DNA of 64,000 nt, taken from assembly GCA_964577835.1 (NCBI GenBank), contig CAZOBN010000004.1:1-64000 (forward strand). The letters run 5' to 3'. Below, piece after piece: positions 40,198-48,711 of the stretch. The translations under genes were made by a program, and so were the position numbers. A model generated the notes under the pieces. That model was not told the origin of the DNA. It saw only the letters and a list, made by a program, of their open reading frames with translations, and ran no database searches. Position 1 is the first letter of the stretch; each line of letters opens with the position of its first letter. Origin of the DNA: CAVVYA01 sp964577835. Its GTDB lineage: Bacteria; Pseudomonadota; Alphaproteobacteria; SMXQ01.

Positions 40198-40620
40198 CTA
40201 GTGCACGGTGGGTTGCGGCGATGGCGAAGATGGCATGTCCTTCGGCGCATGGGACGTCTGGCCGGACTGATGCAGCACCATCTTCCAGGCGCCGCGTTCG
40301 CGCACGAACAGATTGGCGGCAACCAGATGCATGGCGCCGATCGATTCCCAGCAGATCACCAAGGCCGCGTTACCGTGCAGTTGAACCTGGGGTTGCACGG
40401 CGACGATCGGCGGCCGCGGCGGATTGGCCAGGATACCCTGCCAACTCTGCATGATCTTGACGCGATCCTGCAACGGCGGCCAGCCCGGATGGACGCAGGC
40501 CACAGGGCTTTCACGCGCCCACAGGGCATCCATGGCCTGGAAATCGCCACGGGCGAAGGCGGCGTAAAAGGCTTCGTTCGCCTTCAGCGCCGCATCCTCG
40601 TCACTCGGGTCTGCTGGCAA
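40198..40620 (-). CDS. NTF2-like (SnoaL/DUF4440-type) protein
   Basis: A 140-residue protein of the cone-shaped NTF2 fold: ALKANEAFYAAFARGDFQAMDALWARESPVACVHPGWPPLQ, then VQPQVQLHGNAALVICWESI and ANLFVRERGAWKMVLHQSG. Such proteins often carry ring-cleavage, dehydratase or binding roles. The start appears to be a TTG at 40620 with GAGGA eight bases upstream; no in-frame ATG exists near it. It is the first gene of the run with the TAXI-like and DUF120 genes. Confidence 0.78.
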   Translation of the reverse strand: MPADPSDEDAALKANEAFYAAFARGDFQAMDALWARESPVACVHPGWPPLQDRVKIMQSWQGILANPPRPPIVAVQPQVQLHGNAALVICWESIGAMHLVAANLFVRERGAWKMVLHQSGQTSHAPKDMPSSPSPQPTVH

Positions 40621-40702
40621 ATCGGCTGGTCCTCACCGGCGAGCGATACCGGTCCGGCACCACCCCTGACTGGCACAGGTTAGCACTCGGACGGCCGGAC
40701 GC

Positions 40703-41797
40703 TCAATCCGAACCGCCGCCGCCCCCGCTTTCCTGGGCGCCTTCCTTGACGGTGCGGTCCGCCGCCCTGGGTTTGAGCGCATCGGCGGCGGCCTTGGCGA
40801 TATCCGGCGAGATGGCGAAGGCCGTCTTGATGATCGTGTCGAGACGCTCGCCGTCGAACCATTCGAGCTCGAGATGCTGCTTCTCCGCTTCGGATACGAA
40901 GCCCGGGTCCTTCATCGTGGCATTGAACGCCGCGCGCAACATCTTGACCCGGTCCTCGGCCACGCCCGGCGGCGCCAGCACGGGCCGGTCCATCTCCATG
41001 GGGGCCAGCACGAGCCCGAGGATATTCTTGCTGCGCTCGTCCTTGATCAGTTCCATGACCGTCGGCACATCGGGGAAATCCGGGTCGCGCTCGGACGAGA
41101 TCTGGATGACCACCTGGACCTTCTTCTGCGGGAACCAGTCCGGCCGCGTGCTGCGAATCGACGATTTCAGCCCGCCGCAGCGGCCGTGCACCTCGCCGCG
41201 CTCCATGGCGAGATAGACGTCATTGCCACCCTTGTAGCCGGAGATGATCTTGTTCTTGGTGCCGAGGATGGCGTTGAGCATCGCCGGCAGGGTTTCCATC
41301 TGCGATCCCGCGCCGGTGCCGCCGACGATGAACTGCTTCTCGTACATGTCTTTATAGGTCTTGATCGGCGAGTCGTGCCAGGCGACGCAGATCCCGTTCG
41401 CCGTGTTCATGCTGCCGATCCAGTTGAACTTGGTCGAATCGAACTTTGCCGCATCCAGGCCATAGAGCGGCGCCAGCGGCACGCTCGAATGGATCAGGCC
41501 GAGCATACTGCCGTCCTTCGGCGCATTGGTGTAGAGGAAATTGGTCGCCCGCAGGCCGCCGCCGCCCGGCATGTTCTGCACGATGATGTTGGGATTGCCC
41601 GGCAGGTGATTGCCGAAATAGCGCGCGAAGGCGCGGCCGTAGGAGGCGTAGCCGCCGCCCGCGCCGGCGCTCAGCGTCAGGGTGATGTCTTTCGTCTTCT
41701 TGAAAAACTCCTCGGCCGATTGGGCCGCGGCCCGATCGCTCGAGACGACGACCAGGGACGCGGCGAAGACCAGAGGAATTGCCGTCATCGAACGCAT
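40703..41797 (-). CDS. Bug-family tripartite tricarboxylate transporter receptor
   Basis: A 364-residue periplasmic binding protein. Signal peptide about residues 1-25 (to AAAQS). Bug signature elements are ITLTLSAGAGGGYASYGRAFARYF and IVQNMPGGGGLRATNFLYTNAPKDGSMLG, then GSMNTANGICVAWHDSPIKT. A Gly/Asp-rich tail ends the protein. Bug receptors pick up carboxylates and pass them to TctAB-type permeases, or act as sensors. No tctAB genes are adjacent. It lies just downstream of VOC and cupin genes on the same strand. Confidence 0.88.
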   Translation of the reverse strand: MRSMTAIPLVFAASLVVVSSDRAAAQSAEEFFKKTKDITLTLSAGAGGGYASYGRAFARYFGNHLPGNPNIIVQNMPGGGGLRATNFLYTNAPKDGSMLGLIHSSVPLAPLYGLDAAKFDSTKFNWIGSMNTANGICVAWHDSPIKTYKDMYEKQFIVGGTGAGSQMETLPAMLNAILGTKNKIISGYKGGNDVYLAMERGEVHGRCGGLKSSIRSTRPDWFPQKKVQVVIQISSERDPDFPDVPTVMELIKDERSKNILGLVLAPMEMDRPVLAPPGVAEDRVKMLRAAFNATMKDPGFVSEAEKQHLELEWFDGERLDTIIKTAFAISPDIAKAAADALKPRAADRTVKEGAQESGGGGGSD

Positions 41798-41811
41798 GGG
41801 TGTCTCCGCCG

Positions 41812-42630
41812 TTACCGTTGGGCGACGGACAGCAGGACGCCATCCGAGTCGGCCATGAAATACTGGCCGAGCGGGCAACTCTTGCGGAACAGCTCGAGCC
41901 GGGCGGCGCCTTCCGACCCGGTGCCGACCGGGCTCGGCGTGAGGCGCGGATTGTCGCCCGCGACCTTGTCGACGTCCTTCTTGAACTGCTCGATGCTCTC
42001 GACGGTGAAGCCGATATGGTCCATGCCGGGCGAGACGATGCCGGTGCCGTCGTAGTCGGTGATGTGCCAGGGCATGATCATCAGGGTCATGCGGCCGTCG
42101 GTGACATAGTAGTTGGGGTCGCCCTCGGCCTTGTTGCGGGTGTCGAGATCGAACACGTCGACGTAGAACTGCGCCATCTCCTCAGGGTTCAGCGTGCGCA
42201 TGGCGACATGGCTGATATAGCGATCCTGGCTGCGCTTGCCCGTGTCCTCATGGTCGGCATAGACCTCGGTGCGGTTCGACATGTCCTTCTGGGACAGGTC
42301 GAACACGTTGCCGTCCGGATCGTGGGTGGTGATGCCGGCGAACGGCCGGGTCGACGGGCGCTTGAGCCATTCGAGCCTCGGGTATGTCTTGCGCATGCGG
42401 TCGAACACGGTGTCGACGTTCTCGACCTGAATGCCGAAATGATCGAGCCGCGCCGGCCGCCCGGCGCGCCGCGGATTGATGTTGAGCCCGACGTAGCCGT
42501 CGCCGACGGTCACCGCGCGCTGCGGCCGCGCGTTGCCTGACGTCTTCATGCCGAACATCGACTCGTAGAACTTGCCGAGCTGCGCGTAGTTCTCGCTGAC
42601 GGTCGCGACGTGATTGATCTTGGCAAACAT
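41812..42630 (-). CDS. two-module VOC protein (ring-cleavage dioxygenase-like)
   Basis: A 272-residue protein with two VOC modules. Module 1 spans about 1-115 (INHVATVSENYAQLGKFYESMFG, ARLDHFGIQVENVD, DPDGNVFDLSQ). Module 2 spans about 140-272 (YISHVAMRTLNPEEMAQFYVDVFDL, PGMDHIGFTVESIEQF, LFRKSCPLGQYFMADSDGVLLSV). The tandem layout is that of extradiol dioxygenases, but a clean His/His/Glu set in the second module is not obvious. It lies between the Bug receptor and a cupin gene and may act on the transported aromatic or other acid. Confidence 0.82.
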   Translation of the reverse strand: MFAKINHVATVSENYAQLGKFYESMFGMKTSGNARPQRAVTVGDGYVGLNINPRRAGRPARLDHFGIQVENVDTVFDRMRKTYPRLEWLKRPSTRPFAGITTHDPDGNVFDLSQKDMSNRTEVYADHEDTGKRSQDRYISHVAMRTLNPEEMAQFYVDVFDLDTRNKAEGDPNYYVTDGRMTLMIMPWHITDYDGTGIVSPGMDHIGFTVESIEQFKKDVDKVAGDNPRLTPSPVGTGSEGAARLELFRKSCPLGQYFMADSDGVLLSVAQR

Positions 42631-42646
42631 TCCTTACTCCATTCTT

Positions 42647-43117
42647 TTACGATTTCACCGCCGTGAAGCGTTGCGAGCTGCCCACCTGATAGCGTTGCGG
42701 CGCGACATCGGTGCGGCCGGTACTTTTGTCCTGGCGATCGTGAATCGCGGAGACCTGCAGCAGCTCGAGCTCGCCCTCGCCGACATTCTCGAACCAATAG
42801 CGCGAATAGGCCGGCGTAAGGGTGCCCTCGCTGGGGCCGAATTCGCCGATCGCCTCGTCGTCCGGCCCGTAGAACCGCACGCGCCCCTTCAGCACCATCC
42901 ATAGGCTGTCGCTGTTGGTGTGGTAGTGCAGGTTGTTCTCGCCGCCGTTCTTCTTCACGATCTGCACGATGCCGCGCAGCCGGTCGCTCTTGGCGAGCTC
43001 GACGCGGCCCTTGCCGCTCGACACCCCTTCCGGCTTGGCATAGCTGAAGGTCGTCACATGGGACTCCGCCTCGCTGTGCATCTCGTTCAGGTCGTCGGAC
43101 GAAAGCTTTGTCGACAT
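42647..43117 (-). CDS. cupin-domain protein, 156 aa
   Basis: A single-cupin protein. Motif 1 is GENNLHYHTNSDSLWMVLKGRVRFYG, with His ligands, and motif 2 is GTLTPAYSRYWFENVGEGELELLQV, where the expected His is replaced by Ser/Tyr, so the metal site may be incomplete. GGAGAAATCG precedes the ATG at 43117. It is 16 bases upstream of the VOC gene, so cupin-VOC-Bug form a run. Confidence 0.82.
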   Translation of the reverse strand: MSTKLSSDDLNEMHSEAESHVTTFSYAKPEGVSSGKGRVELAKSDRLRGIVQIVKKNGGENNLHYHTNSDSLWMVLKGRVRFYGPDDEAIGEFGPSEGTLTPAYSRYWFENVGEGELELLQVSAIHDRQDKSTGRTDVAPQRYQVGSSQRFTAVKS

Positions 43118-43157
43118 CGATTTCTCCTGTCATTCGACTCTGGCGCGCGGTCGGCTG

Positions 43158-44453
43158 TCATTCGCAAGCGATCAGCGTGGCCTCGGATTTGTCGCCGGTG
43201 TAGGTCACTTCGCAGGCCATGCCGGGCTTGAGCTTGTCGCGCGGGCCTTCCTGGCCGCCGAAGGTGATCTTGCTGCGGGCGCCAGAGAGCGTCACCGTGT
43301 GTACGTCGTCGCGCGCCTTGAAGCTGAGTTCCCGGCCGCCTTCGTTGACCGCCTCGAGCTTGGTCTTGACCTTCATTTCATCTGGCGCCTTCTTGACGAT
43401 CTGCATCTTGTCCGTCCGCGTGATGGCGAGCGACGCCTTCTCGATGAACGGTTTGGGATAGGCGTAAAGCTTGTTGATGAGCTGCTCGATTCGCTCGCCG
43501 GATACCGTCCCCACTTCGAGCTGCTGCTTCTGTGCCAGGGCGACGAACTCCGGATCGGCCATGCTCTTGTCGAAGGCCGCGCGCAGCGCCGCCAAGCGGT
43601 CGGCCGGCACGTTGGGCGTGGTCAGGATCGGACGGCCCATGAGCTGGGGCGAGATGATCAGCTCGATGATCTGGCGCTGTTCCTCGCTCGTCGCCAGTTC
43701 GCCGAGCAACGGCACGTTCGGCAGCTCGGGATGCTTGTCGACGCCGAGCTGGACCAGCAACGTGATCTTGTTCTCCTTGATCCACTGGCCGCGGGTGCTT
43801 TCGATGCTGCTCCACGACCAGCCGCAGCGGCCGTCGATCTCGCCGCGCTCGAACGCCAGGTTGATGGCGCCGCCCGAGTTGTAGCCGGTGATCAGCTTCA
43901 TCTTGGTGTCGAACAGATTGTTGATCAGGTTCGGATACATGTCGGTGTCCGAACCCGGGCCCAATCCGCCGACGATCAACGGATATTGCTGGAGGTCCTT
44001 GAAGGTCTTGACCTTCGAGCCGTGCCAGGCGACGCACAGGCTGACCTCGTTGTTCATGCTGCCGATCCAGCCGAACTTGGTGGGGTCGAACTTGACTCCC
44101 TGGGCATCGAACAGCGGCGCCGTCGAGACCGCGCCGCGGTGGATCAGCGCGATCACGCTGCCATCCTTCGCCGCCACGTTGTAGAGATGGTTGGCGGCCA
44201 CGATGCCGCCGGCGCCCTGCATATGCTGGATGATCAGCCGTGGCTTGCCCGGGAGATATTTTTCCATGAACGGCATCAGGGCATGGGCGTACGTGCCGTA
44301 GCCTCCGCCCTGGCCCGCCGAGATGAGCATCTTCATCTCGCGACCCTTGTAGAAGGCATCCGCCGATTGCGCCTGCCCCAGGCCGCTCGCCATGACGGTG
44401 AGCCCGGCGGCCAGAATCGTCACGCGCGCCACGCCAGTCCGTTTCGTCATCAT
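43158..44453 (-). CDS. Bug-family receptor with extra C-terminal beta domain
   Basis: A 431-residue exported protein. Signal peptide about 1-29 (to GLGQAQS). Bug core about 30-340 (MKMLISAGQGGGYGTYAHALMPFMEKYLPG, IIQHMQGAGGIVAANHLYNVAAKDGSVIALI). It extends about 90 residues beyond the usual end with a strand-rich part (VKTKLEAVNEGGRELSFKARDDVHTVTLSG, KLKPGMACEVTYTGDKSEATLIACE) holding two Cys. That extension looks like a small beta-barrel added to the receptor. The start at 44453 (or ATG 44450) gives a proper signal peptide. Confidence 0.87.
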   Translation of the reverse strand: MMTKRTGVARVTILAAGLTVMASGLGQAQSADAFYKGREMKMLISAGQGGGYGTYAHALMPFMEKYLPGKPRLIIQHMQGAGGIVAANHLYNVAAKDGSVIALIHRGAVSTAPLFDAQGVKFDPTKFGWIGSMNNEVSLCVAWHGSKVKTFKDLQQYPLIVGGLGPGSDTDMYPNLINNLFDTKMKLITGYNSGGAINLAFERGEIDGRCGWSWSSIESTRGQWIKENKITLLVQLGVDKHPELPNVPLLGELATSEEQRQIIELIISPQLMGRPILTTPNVPADRLAALRAAFDKSMADPEFVALAQKQQLEVGTVSGERIEQLINKLYAYPKPFIEKASLAITRTDKMQIVKKAPDEMKVKTKLEAVNEGGRELSFKARDDVHTVTLSGARSKITFGGQEGPRDKLKPGMACEVTYTGDKSEATLIACE

Positions 44454-44578
44454 TCGCACCTCCCACGACCGCGCCGTCTTTTCGACGGTCTTCGCGCCGC
44501 AAGTGTAAGCCCCTCTCGGAAGGCTCGGCAAACGAATTCCCGATCGATGGCGATGCTCTACAAGACCATCAAAGGCTT

Positions 44579-45907
44579 GTGCGCTCGGGGCGAATTCCCG
44601 ATAGTCTGCTTTCGAAGTATGGTGCCAATCTCCAGTCCGGTGACGTTCCCTTGTTGATTCGCGCGTTCAAAGCCAATCCCCACGGCTGGGTGGTTGTTCT
44701 CGTCTGCTTCTTCGCCCTGAGCGTCGTCTCGGCAACACGGGCGAGCATCGGACTCGTCATGCCGTCCTTGGAATCGGAATTCGGTTGGAGCCGCGGCTTC
44801 GTGTCGTCGGTCGCGGCCTACTCGCTGATCACCATGGCGATCGCCGCGCCCTTCGTGGGCAACCTGCTCGATCGCTACGGGCCGCGCGCCATCCTGGTGG
44901 TCGGTCTCGCGCTGACCGGCACAGGCCTGATCTCCTGCGCTTTCATCGAGGTGCCGTGGCATTTCATGGCGAGCTTCGCGGTTCTCGCCGGGCTGGGCTA
45001 CGGCACGGTGGCAAAGAGCATGGTATCGGCCACCATCGCCGGCTATTTCGACGAGAACCGAGGTCTCGCCATCGGCGTCGCCGCCGCCGGATCGACCGCC
45101 GGCCAGCTCGCGTTGCTGCCGGCCCTGGCCGTGGTGATGACCGCCATGGGGTGGCGCACGGGCTATGTCTTTCTCGGCATCGCCTGCTTCGCGCTCATTC
45201 CCTTCGTCTGGACCATGATCGGCGACGGCCGCAAGAAGCCGGTCATGCGCAAGGGGCCGGCGGCGCCCGCCGGCCTCGGCCAGCGGCTCGGCTACATCTT
45301 CGCCAACCGCACCTTCCTTCTGCTGCTCGTCAGCTATACGATCTGCGGCTTCACCACCGCCGGCGTGATCGAGACCCATCTCATTCCCTATGTCCAGAGC
45401 TGCGGCCTGCCGGTCACCACCGGCGCCTATGCCTACGGCACATTGGCGGCCTTCAACATGGGCGGCATGGCGCTCGCCGGTTACCTGGCGGACAAGTGGC
45501 ATCGGCCGCGCCTGCTCGCCGCCGTCTATGCCGGACGCGGCTTCTCCTTCATCCTGCTGATGATGGTGCCGGCCTACGACGTCGCGCCGCTGTTTCTCTT
45601 CGCCGTGCTGTTCGGCATCTTCGACTATTCGACGATTCCCTTGACCACGTCGCTGGTCTCGACCCATGTCGGCTTGCGCGTGATGGGGCTGGCGCTCGGC
45701 CTGCTCGGTGCTTTCCATTCGGCGGGCGCCGCGGCGGGCGCCTTCATGGGCGGCATCCTCTATGACCTGTTTCAACAGTATGACTGGATCTGGATCGTCT
45801 CGATCGGTTTGGCGCTGTTCGCCGCCATGCTGGCGATCCTCATCCCGGAGGATCGCGAGGGGGTCGAGAAGCGCATGGTCGCCGCCGTCGCCGCGCCGGC
45901 CCGATAG
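44579..45907 (+). CDS. MFS permease (OFA/monocarboxylate-like)
   Basis: A 442-residue permease with 12 hydrophobic segments. Typical MFS features: GWSRGFVSSVAAYSLITMAIAAPFVGNLLDRYGPRA with the loop 2-3 motif, and a second half beginning after the central loop GDGRKKPVMRKGP. It resembles carriers of monocarboxylates. The GTG at 44579 is the first start; the first transmembrane segment begins near residue 37, so a shorter form is possible. It is divergent from the Bug receptor and followed 35 bases later by a flavin reductase gene on the same strand. Confidence 0.85.
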   Translation: MRSGRIPDSLLSKYGANLQSGDVPLLIRAFKANPHGWVVVLVCFFALSVVSATRASIGLVMPSLESEFGWSRGFVSSVAAYSLITMAIAAPFVGNLLDRYGPRAILVVGLALTGTGLISCAFIEVPWHFMASFAVLAGLGYGTVAKSMVSATIAGYFDENRGLAIGVAAAGSTAGQLALLPALAVVMTAMGWRTGYVFLGIACFALIPFVWTMIGDGRKKPVMRKGPAAPAGLGQRLGYIFANRTFLLLLVSYTICGFTTAGVIETHLIPYVQSCGLPVTTGAYAYGTLAAFNMGGMALAGYLADKWHRPRLLAAVYAGRGFSFILLMMVPAYDVAPLFLFAVLFGIFDYSTIPLTTSLVSTHVGLRVMGLALGLLGAFHSAGAAAGAFMGGILYDLFQQYDWIWIVSIGLALFAAMLAILIPEDREGVEKRMVAAVAAPAR

Positions 45908-45942
45908 CCTCAGGAAAAACCTGAGATAATGGTAATAAAATA

Positions 45943-46503
45943 ATGAAATTATTCGCATTATCCGGTTCCATGCGCACCGGATCGTTCAACGGCAAGCTGA
46001 TCGCCCTGGCGGTCGTCGAGGCCCGGCGCCAGGGTGCCGACGTTCTTCTCGGCGACTTCCGCGGCCTCGCGCCGCCGCTTTATGACGCCGACCTCGAGAA
46101 GGCGAGCGGCATCCCGCCGCAAGGCATGGCGCTGATCGGCCATATCGAACGGGCTGACGGCGTGATGATCGCGACGCCGGAATACAATTATTCGGTCCCG
46201 GGTCCGCTCAAGAACGCGTTCGACTGGGTGTCGCGCGCCAAGCCCTATCGCTTCCAGGACAAGCCGGTGCTGCTGATGGGCGCCAGCTCCGGCGGTTGGG
46301 GTGCCGTGCACGGCATGGACGCTCTGCGTATCACGCTGAACTACCAGGGCGCCGCGATCTACCCGGATGTGTTCTCCCTGCAGAACGGCAAATCCGCGTT
46401 CGATGCGCAGGACCGCTTTTCCGACGCCAGCTTGAATGACAAGCTGGCGGATCTCATCGGCCAGTTCCTCCGCTTCATGCGCGAGCGGCTATCTGCCTCC
46501 TGA
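45943..46503 (+). CDS. NAD(P)H-dependent FMN reductase (ChrR/azoreductase-like)
   Basis: A 186-residue flavodoxin-fold reductase. FMN phosphate loop LSGSMRTGSFNGKL at the start, ATPEYNYSVPGPLKNAFDWVSR (the P-E-Y-N motif), then GASSGGWGAVHGMDALR. Such enzymes reduce quinones, azo dyes or chromate with NAD(P)H, or supply reduced flavin. A short AT-rich stretch lies before the ATG. It is followed 12 bases later by the SpmAB-like gene. Confidence 0.9.
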   Translation: MKLFALSGSMRTGSFNGKLIALAVVEARRQGADVLLGDFRGLAPPLYDADLEKASGIPPQGMALIGHIERADGVMIATPEYNYSVPGPLKNAFDWVSRAKPYRFQDKPVLLMGASSGGWGAVHGMDALRITLNYQGAAIYPDVFSLQNGKSAFDAQDRFSDASLNDKLADLIGQFLRFMRERLSAS

Positions 46504-46515
46504 AAGGAGCATCCT

Positions 46516-47868
46516 GTGAACGGCATCTTCTTCGCTATCGTTCTCGTCGCGTTCGGCGTCACCGCCTGGCGCGAATGGACCTGGGTGGCGGAGGAGCCGG
46601 ACCAGCTGTCGCCCATGACGCTGCTCGGCGCCAATATGATCGAGACCGCCGGCAGCGCCGTCACGCTCGCCATCGGCCTGGTCGGCATCATGGCGCTGTT
46701 CCTGGGCCTGATGAAGATCGCCGAGGCCGGCGGCCTGCTCACCATCATCGCGCGCACCATCCGGCCGCTCATGATCCGGCTGTTTCCCGACGTGCCGCAC
46801 GATCACCCGGCGATGGGCGCCATGGTGCTGAACTTCTCGGCCAACGCGCTCGGGCTCGGCAACGCGGCGACGCCGTTCGGCATCCGCGCCATGCAGGAGC
46901 TCGACAAGCTCAATCCGCACAAGGGCACCGCCACCGACGCCCAGGTCATGTTCCTGGTCATCAACACGGCATCGGTCACCATCCTGCCCACGACGGTCAT
47001 TGCCTTGCGCGCGGCGGCCGGCTCGGCCGATCCGGCCGCCGTCGTGCCGACCACCCTGTTCGCAACGCTGGTCGCGACCACCATCGCGATCGTCTGCGCG
47101 CGCACCCTGCAGCGATTCTGGCCGGCGCCGAAGGCGGGGGCGGACGGCACGAACGTCGCCGCGCTCGCCAACCCCGACGAGGGGTTCCCGGAAGGCGCTC
47201 CGGAAACCAGCGCCGACCTGCTGCAAACCGCGCCGGTCGACGAGGCCGCCGGCTACTCCGCCTGGGTGTCATGGCTCGTGCTGGCCGGCATTGTCGCCCT
47301 GATTCCGCTGATGCTCATCTACGGCCGCGTCATCTCCGCCTGGGTGATACCGACGCTGATGGCCGGCATCCTCGTCTTCGGCTTCGCGCGCCGCGTGCAT
47401 GTCTACGAGGCCTTCGTCGAAGGCGCCAAGGACGGCTTCCATGTCGCCGTCCGCATCATTCCCTATCTGGTCGCGATCCTCGTTGCCATCGCCATGCTGC
47501 GCACCAGCGGTGCGCTCGACGCGCTCATCGACGTGATGTCTCCCTATACCGAAATCGTCGGGCTGCCGGCCGAGGCGATGCCCATGGCGATCATGCGCTC
47601 GCTGTCCGGGTCGGGCGCCTATGGCATCATGGCCTCGATCATCAACGATCCCGTGATCGGCCCGGACAGCTACATCGGGCTCCTGGTCAGCACCATCCAG
47701 GGCTCGAGCGAAACCACCTTCTATGTGCTCGCGGTCTATTGCGGCGCCGTCGGCATCCGCCGCATGCGCCACGCCGTCGCCGCCGGCCTGATCGCCGACG
47801 TGGCGGCGGTCATGGCCGCCGTCGTCATCTGCTCCTGGCTGTTTTCGGGTGGCATGGACAACCCTTAG
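46516..47868 (+). CDS. SpmA-SpmB fused nucleoside-recognition membrane protein
   Basis: A 450-residue membrane protein made of two nucleoside-recognition (Gate) domains. The SpmA-like half spans about 1-210 (GLGNAATPFGIRAMQELDKLNP, VMFLVINTASVTILPTTVIALR). The SpmB-like half spans about 265-450 (VYEAFVEGAKDGFHVAVRIIPYLVAILVAIAMLR, PMAIMRSLSGSGAYGIM, IQGSSETTFYVLAVYCGAVGIRR). In Bacillus these are separate spore maturation proteins; the fused form exists in Gram-negative bacteria with unknown transport function. GTG start at 46516 with AAAGGAG seven bases upstream. Confidence 0.9.
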   Translation: MNGIFFAIVLVAFGVTAWREWTWVAEEPDQLSPMTLLGANMIETAGSAVTLAIGLVGIMALFLGLMKIAEAGGLLTIIARTIRPLMIRLFPDVPHDHPAMGAMVLNFSANALGLGNAATPFGIRAMQELDKLNPHKGTATDAQVMFLVINTASVTILPTTVIALRAAAGSADPAAVVPTTLFATLVATTIAIVCARTLQRFWPAPKAGADGTNVAALANPDEGFPEGAPETSADLLQTAPVDEAAGYSAWVSWLVLAGIVALIPLMLIYGRVISAWVIPTLMAGILVFGFARRVHVYEAFVEGAKDGFHVAVRIIPYLVAILVAIAMLRTSGALDALIDVMSPYTEIVGLPAEAMPMAIMRSLSGSGAYGIMASIINDPVIGPDSYIGLLVSTIQGSSETTFYVLAVYCGAVGIRRMRHAVAAGLIADVAAVMAAVVICSWLFSGGMDNP

Positions 47869-47956
47869 ACGACGGCGTCACGCAACCGCCATTTGCGCAC
47901 CTCAGCCCACCATGCCTATCATGCGGGCATAAAAATAATCCGGGAGGAGCGTGAGC

Positions 47957-48682
47957 ATGGCGTTTTCCAGTTGGCGCGGCATCGTCGGCATGATCAACCC
48001 GACCATGCGGCCGGGCATGACCGAGGAGGTTATCCGCCTGTTGCCCGAGGGCATCGGCGTCATTCCCCTGTTCCTCAACATCAGCCGCGGGACGACGGAG
48101 GAATTCAAGACCGTCATGGGTGCCTACGAGCGGAATGTGGCGCTGCTCGCCGAGCAGGGCTGCGACGTGATCCATCCGAACGGGGCGCCGCCCTTCATGG
48201 TGCAGGGGCTCGAGGGCGAGAAGAAGATCGTCGGCAGGTGGGAGAAAAAGTACAAGACGCCGATCTTCACCGCGCCGCAGAACCATGTGAACGCGCTCAA
48301 GGCGATCGAGGCCAAGACCATCGTCGGCGCGACCTACTTCTCCGGCAAGATCAACGACACCTTCGCCAAGTATTTCCACGACGCCGGCTTCACCGTGAAA
48401 AGCATGGACGGCATCGACGTGCCGTTCAACAAGGTGCAGGAATTGTCGGGCCAGGAAGTCTACGCCCACGTCAAGAAAAGCTTCCTCAAGCACAAGGGCG
48501 CCGATGCCATCTATATGCTGGGCTCCGGCTGGCGCACCCTCGACATCATCGCCACCCTGGAGCAGGATCTGCAGGTGCCCGTGGTTCATCCGGTGACCGC
48601 GCGGGTGTGGGAATTCCAGAAGCGGCTGCATGTCCGCCAGCCGATCCGCGGCTACGGCCACTTCCTCGAAACCTTGCCATAG
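47957..48682 (+). CDS. Asp/Glu racemase-superfamily (maleate isomerase/arylmalonate decarboxylase-like) protein
   Basis: A 241-residue protein of the racemase/decarboxylase/isomerase fold: GIVGMINPTMRPGMTEEVIRLLPEGI at the start, EQGCDVIHPNGAPPFMVQG where the first catalytic Cys normally lies, and AIYMLGSGWRTLDIIATLEQ where the second lies (usually C-T-N-L-R-T). Both catalytic positions lack Cys; the single Cys at about 68 is off-site. Activity must therefore differ from classical members. GGAGGAG precedes the ATG at 47957. A Bug receptor gene follows 29 bases later. Confidence 0.83.
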   Translation: MAFSSWRGIVGMINPTMRPGMTEEVIRLLPEGIGVIPLFLNISRGTTEEFKTVMGAYERNVALLAEQGCDVIHPNGAPPFMVQGLEGEKKIVGRWEKKYKTPIFTAPQNHVNALKAIEAKTIVGATYFSGKINDTFAKYFHDAGFTVKSMDGIDVPFNKVQELSGQEVYAHVKKSFLKHKGADAIYMLGSGWRTLDIIATLEQDLQVPVVHPVTARVWEFQKRLHVRQPIRGYGHFLETLP

Positions 48683-48711
48683 GCGGCGACAACGAACCTC
48701 GGGAGGCGTCC

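Noticed and set aside
44558..45958. 466-codon minus-strand frame
   Set aside because: Antisense of the MFS permease; His/Asp/Arg-rich shadow without hydrophobic pattern.
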